Below are positions 60,661-64,000 of a stretch of DNA of 64,000 bases, one piece after another. Origin of the DNA: an uncultured Lachnospiraceae bacterium (lineage in GTDB: Bacteria; Bacillota; Clostridia; Lachnospirales; Lachnospiraceae); the NCBI GenBank assembly GCA_947246015.1, contig CAMXQE010000009.1:1-64000 (forward strand), read 5' to 3'. A program made the translations under genes and the position numbers. The notes under the pieces were generated by a model. It was not told where the DNA came from. It was given only the letters and a program-made list of their open reading frames with translations, and ran no database searches. Every line of letters starts with the position of its first letter. Position 1 is the stretch's first letter.

Positions 60661-62583
60661 TTATAAAAACATAAGGTGTCTTGCCACGAAGTTAAAAACC
60701 ATACACAGAATGCATCCCAAAACTGACGGTATCAACAGGGACGCCAGTGTCCATTTCAGGCTTCCTGTCTCCTTGCGGATAGTCATGCATGTCGTTGCAC
60801 AGGGCCAGTGAATCAGCGAAAACAACATTGTGCTGACCGCCGTTATCCAGGTCCATCCATTATCTGCGAGCAGCTGCTTCAGAACATGCCTGTCGCTTAT
60901 TTCCACCAATGTCCCCTGCGACAGATATGCCATGAGCATAATCGGCACCACAATTTCATTTGCCGGCATACCCAGTATAAAGGCCAGCAGGATTACCCCG
61001 TCCAATCCCATCAGGTCTGCAAAGGGGTTCAAAGCATCCGCCAGACAGGACAGCATCGTCCTGTCATAAATCCTTATATTCGCCAAAATCCATATCACAA
61101 TTCCAGCCGGAGCCGCCGCTGCCACCGCACGCCCTAATACAAACATTGTCCTGTCACAGACAGAACGTACAATGACTCTCCCAATCTGCGGTCTCCGGTA
61201 TGGCGGCAGTTCCAAAACAAAGGAAGACGGCATCCCTTTCAGTACCGTAACGGACAGCAGCCACGAAACCAAAAAGGTCATACCTATTCCAAGCATAATG
61301 AAACCCGCCAGTATCAATGCCGCTGCAAACGAACTGCCGATTCCCGCCACGCCTCCCGCAAAAAACATCATGATAATTGCTATCAGCGTCGGAAATCTCC
61401 CATTACACGGGACGAAACTGTTTGTAATAATGGCTATCAGCCGTTCCCGCGGCGAATCAATGATACGGCATCCAACAACGCCTGCGGCATTGCATCCGAA
61501 CCCCATTGCCATAGTGAGACTCTGCTTCCCACATGCATGACACCTTCGGAAACATTTATCCAGATTGAACGCCACACGCGGCAGATAACCGGAATCCTCC
61601 ATGATGGTAAACAACGGGAAAAAAATTGCCATAGGCGGCAGCATAACCGCCACTATCCATGTCACTACGCGATAGACGCCATATATAAGCATCTCCCGGA
61701 ATGTTTCCGGCATCCCCACATACAAAAGCCCTTCCATCAGTTTTCCTTCCAAAAAAGAAAAAAATGCCCGCAGTAATTCCGATGGATAATTTGCCCCCAC
61801 AATTGTCAGCCAGAAAGTCCCAAGAAGAAGCAGAAACAGAATCGGTATCGCTGTCTTCTTTCCCGTAAAAATCTTATCCTTTTTTCTGTCAGGCCCTAAA
61901 TAACCGGCATCCTCATACCTTATCAACCCACGGCAGAGTTCTGCTGCCGCATCCTCCTCCTGTTTCTTTCGATATCCTTTCTTCCTGTTTTCCCCCGCCC
62001 CGTTTTCCTTGTTTCCTGCTTTTCCCGCAGCCTCATCGATGGCTCTGTATACCGCCTCAATCCCCACACCTTCCCTTGCCGCAGTCCCTATCACCGGAAC
62101 ACCCAGCCTTTCCTGCAGCCCCTGCAAATCAATCCTGATATGCTTCTTTTCAGCCTCGTCCATCAGATTGACACAGACCACTACCCGCTCCGTCAGTTCC
62201 AGTATCTGAAGCACCAGCCCCATATTTCGTTCCAGACATACCGCATCGCAGACCACTACCACTACATCCGCCACACCGGAACAGATAAACTCTTTTGCCA
62301 CCTCTTCTTCCGCAGAACGTGTATGTAATGAATAACAGCCGGGTATATCCACCAACACATATCCCTGCTCCCCCCAAAATGCATATCCCTGGGCATTTGT
62401 TACCGTTTTGCCTGCCCAATTGCCGGTATGCTGGCGCAGCCCTGTCATGACATTGAATACCGTACTCTTCCCTACATTGGGATTTCCTGCCAGAGCCACA
62501 ACAAGGTCATTCTCTCTCTTCTTTTTTATTTCCAGACCGGTATCTATTGCCCCCATCCCTGCCGACACATTACTTAAGCCCAT
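60661..62583 (-). CDS. feoB: Ferrous iron transport protein B
   Basis: A 640-residue inner-membrane Fe(II) transporter. N-terminal G domain: G1 GNPNVGKSTVF, G3 DIPGCYSLHT, G4 NLMDEA. Then a linker of about 45 residues rich in K, G and N, and membrane gates with GFGCNAAGVVGCRI (Gate/Cys motif) and LGMPANEIVVPIML. The length is normal. It overlaps the feoA stop by 14 bases and starts inside it, so the pair is translationally coupled. FeoB works with FeoA and often responds to Fur. Confidence 0.95.
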   Translation of the reverse strand: MGLSNVSAGMGAIDTGLEIKKKRENDLVVALAGNPNVGKSTVFNVMTGLRQHTGNWAGKTVTNAQGYAFWGEQGYVLVDIPGCYSLHTRSAEEEVAKEFICSGVADVVVVVCDAVCLERNMGLVLQILELTERVVVCVNLMDEAEKKHIRIDLQGLQERLGVPVIGTAAREGVGIEAVYRAIDEAAGKAGNKENGAGENRKKGYRKKQEEDAAAELCRGLIRYEDAGYLGPDRKKDKIFTGKKTAIPILFLLLLGTFWLTIVGANYPSELLRAFFSFLEGKLMEGLLYVGMPETFREMLIYGVYRVVTWIVAVMLPPMAIFFPLFTIMEDSGYLPRVAFNLDKCFRRCHACGKQSLTMAMGFGCNAAGVVGCRIIDSPRERLIAIITNSFVPCNGRFPTLIAIIMMFFAGGVAGIGSSFAAALILAGFIMLGIGMTFLVSWLLSVTVLKGMPSSFVLELPPYRRPQIGRVIVRSVCDRTMFVLGRAVAAAAPAGIVIWILANIRIYDRTMLSCLADALNPFADLMGLDGVILLAFILGMPANEIVVPIMLMAYLSQGTLVEISDRHVLKQLLADNGWTWITAVSTMLFSLIHWPCATTCMTIRKETGSLKWTLASLLIPSVLGCILCMVFNFVARHLMFL

Positions 62584-62848
62584 CTTTTTTCATTCCCCCC
62601 GTTCCGCCGTCTTCTACTTCCACCTCTATATTTTCCGCATCTCCATTCCTGACCGCTATCAGGGTTCCTTTCACAAAGTACGCCACAGGGTCTCCAAAAG
62701 GGCTGGCATACACACATTCTATCCCTGCTCCGCGTACAAATCCCATATCCCTGAGCCGCTGCCCGATATCTCCCGCCACATGCAGCCCTGCAATCCGTCC
62801 CCGCTGCCCCGGATGCATGGAAGCCAGCCTGCATATTCTCTCTCCCAT
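62570..62848 (-). CDS. feoA: Ferrous iron transport protein A
   Basis: A 92-residue SH3-like protein (residues about 10-80: MHPGQRGRIAGLHVAGDIG, RLRDMGFVRGAGIECV, ending GTLIAVRNGDA). It binds FeoB and helps Fe(II) uptake. The start at 62848 follows AAGGGGA; the frame open to 62884 is not needed. It is preceded by a family-1 repeat that separates it from the aldo/keto reductase gene. Confidence 0.92.
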   Translation of the reverse strand: MGERICRLASMHPGQRGRIAGLHVAGDIGQRLRDMGFVRGAGIECVYASPFGDPVAYFVKGTLIAVRNGDAENIEVEVEDGGTGGMKKDGLK

Positions 62849-62920
62849 ATCAAATCCCCTTCGCAATCCGCTCTCTATTATCATTATGCAGAAAATTCTT
62901 TATTGACCCCGTGTGCAATC

Positions 62921-63005
62921 GAGCAGGGAAGGTTTCTCTCCCTACTCACCGCGCGGGGCATCCGTCAGCTCTGCTGACACACTTCCTTTGGATGCCCCTG
63001 TGCAT
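62921..63005 (-). repeat. Repeat family 1, full copy E
   Basis: Read on the minus strand: TTATGCACAGGGGCATCC after a terminator T-run. Outer stem GGGGCATCC with GGATGCCCC (9 bp, perfect), inner hairpin GTCAGC-AGA-GCTGAC (6 bp, perfect), second hairpin GTAGGGA with TCCCTGC (one U-G), then CGATTGCACA at the far edge (62911-62920). It belongs to the CATCC stem type with copy C. Confidence 0.7.
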
Positions 63006-63034
63006 AAAAAAGCAGCCGCATTTGGCTGCTTTTT
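63006..63034 (-). terminator. Terminator of the aldo/keto reductase gene
   Basis: On the minus strand AGCAGCC, a short loop, GGCTGCT, then TTTTTT (with A-tract on the other side). It lies 27 bases past the stop codon at 63061 and abuts repeat family 1 copy E. Confidence 0.9.
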
Positions 63035-63060
63035 GTTTCTGCTATGCATATATCCGTATT

Positions 63061-64000
63061 TTATAAAAAAGTCTTATAATCTTCATAATTCTTTTCCAAA
63101 AGAGACGGCGTATCCAGGCCGTAAGGACACTTCCCCTTACACTTGCCGCAATGCAGGCATTCTTCAATCTTTTTCATCTTCTCCTGCCATTCCGCGCTCA
63201 GATATCCCTCCTTAGGCGCCCTGCGCAGCAGCAGACTCATCCGCGCGCAATTATTGATTTCAATACCGGCCGGGCAAGGCATACAGTAACCGCAGCCACG
63301 GCAGAACTCCCCTGCCAGTTCCGCTTTTTCCTTCTGAATCTCCTCTTCCATCTGTGCAGTCAGAACAGGCGGCTTTTCCTGATATGACAGGAATTCATCC
63401 AGTTCCTTTTCCCTTTGGATACCCCATATGGGCGCCACATGGTCAAACTGCGCCATATATGCATATGCGAGAGCCGAATTGGTAATCAGACCTCCCGACA
63501 GAGCTTTCATCGCAATGAATCCCATATCCTTCTCCCTGCATCTGTCCACAATCTCCATATCCTGCTCACCCGCAAGATAAGAAAACGGAAACTGCATTGT
63601 TTCATACAAATCCGATTCTATCGCTTCCTTTGCCACGGACAGCCTGTGGTTCGTAATCCCGATATGACGGATTTTTCCCTGTTTCTTCGCCTCCGTCATG
63701 GCATCATACAGCCCCGATTCATCTCCCGGCTTCGGACAGAATGCCGGATTGTGGAACTGATAGATATCTATGTAATCCGTCCGGAGCATCTCCAGACTCG
63801 TATTCAGGTCTTTCCAAAAGCCTTCCGCATTCTGTGCACCGGTTTTCGTACTGATTACGATTCTGTCCCGGATATAGGAAAATGCCGCTCCCAGTTTCTC
63901 TTCACTGTCCGTATACCATCTTGCCGTATCGAAATAATTGATGCCGTTATAAAATGCTTTCTGAAGAAGATAAACCGCCTCCTTCTTAGAAATCCGCTGT
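63061..64000 (-). CDS. Aldo/keto reductase with C-terminal ferredoxin-like domain, 5' part outside the window
   Basis: At least 312 residues on the minus strand; the frame is still open at the right edge, so the N-terminus is missing. The TIM-barrel reductase part has YFDTARWYTDSE, DYIDIYQFHNPA, GITNHRLS and GFIAMKALSGG. The C-terminal part has two cysteine clusters (CRGCGYCMPCPAG and CLHCGKCKGKCPYG) that fit [4Fe-4S] binding. Such ferredoxin-fused reductases are common in anaerobes and probably use ferredoxin or flavin as electron donor. Substrate unknown. It ends at a strong terminator. Confidence 0.9.
   Translation of the reverse strand, partial: QRISKKEAVYLLQKAFYNGINYFDTARWYTDSEEKLGAAFSYIRDRIVISTKTGAQNAEGFWKDLNTSLEMLRTDYIDIYQFHNPAFCPKPGDESGLYDAMTEAKKQGKIRHIGITNHRLSVAKEAIESDLYETMQFPFSYLAGEQDMEIVDRCREKDMGFIAMKALSGGLITNSALAYAYMAQFDHVAPIWGIQREKELDEFLSYQEKPPVLTAQMEEEIQKEKAELAGEFCRGCGYCMPCPAGIEINNCARMSLLLRRAPKEGYLSAEWQEKMKKIEECLHCGKCKGKCPYGLDTPSLLEKNYEDYKTFL

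Noticed and set aside
1-64000. CRISPR arrays, rRNA genes and complete insertion sequences
   Set aside because: No regularly spaced 24-37 bp repeats, no rRNA sequence and no transposase gene were found; the only regular tandem repeat is the 13-bp unit at 17912-17958.

Overview
The window reads as a chromosomal segment of a low-to-mid GC Firmicute, most likely a Lachnospiraceae / Clostridium cluster XIVa gut anaerobe. Supporting signs are a His15-less HPr paralogue (Crh type) next to whiA and rapZ, HPr kinase, the FtsH, UvrC and PyrG types, a DUF1846 protein, strong AGGAGG ribosome binding sites, TTGACA/TATAAT-like promoters, FeoAB and a ferredoxin-type aldo/keto reductase. The family assignment is inferred from gene content only.

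Layout. Positions 1-7850 are an AT-richer accessory region. It holds a RelB antitoxin and the start of its toxin, an XRE regulator, a tight five-gene operon (large serine recombinase, two small proteins repeating its unusual C-terminal domain, two ParB-like proteins), a response-regulator-type DNA-binding protein, a second XRE regulator with operator-like palindromes, a broken YbaK/ProX gene and a VOC protein. From 8100 to 18900 lie an alanine/sodium symporter, two membrane proteins, fructose-bisphosphate aldolase, a lipid kinase and the minus-strand run crh - whiA - rapZ - murB - glcK - hprK, which joins carbon catabolite control to cell-wall precursor synthesis. A PocR-type hybrid kinase and its response regulator (19133-23006) point the opposite way and sit between hprK and uvrC-ftsH. 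pyrG and a DUF1846 gene follow on the plus strand. Then come an orphan ATPase/nuclease-fold gene coupled to a GH3 glycosidase, a DUF3892 protein, a ferritin-like protein and a tyrosine recombinase.

Positions 36950-47308 are a nine-gene chemosensory operon read on the minus strand from one strong promoter: an RpfG-type HD-GYP regulator, a PAS kinase, a degenerate HD-GYP regulator, CheR, CheB, CheY, CheA, CheW and a methyl-accepting protein. No flagellar gene is present in the window. An Hpt protein and a LysR regulator lie upstream. Positions 49036-53099 are a cell-surface signalling operon (secreted FG-GAP-like protein, OmpR regulator, sensor kinase, membrane-anchored protein). The rest holds a VanW-type exported protein, an NSS transporter, tRNA-Gly, a CarD regulator, an ANT(6)-like adenylyltransferase, a DUF1905/C39-like fusion, a zinc-ribbon membrane protein, TraX, FeoB, FeoA and a partial aldo/keto reductase.

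The most unusual signal is an interspersed non-coding repeat of about 80-90 bp with five full copies (11591, 13710, 53604, 56139, 62921) and three fragments (8207, 11571, 59152). Every full copy begins at or within a few bases of the T-tract of an intrinsic terminator and is oriented with the flanking genes. Each can fold into one hairpin plus one long two-part hairpin. The copies differ at paired positions by compensatory changes, and each single-sided change keeps pairing (as G-U) only if the element is read as RNA on the gene strand. A second, less regular repeat family sits just downstream of stop codons at about 481-590, 9895-9984 and 35050-35161.
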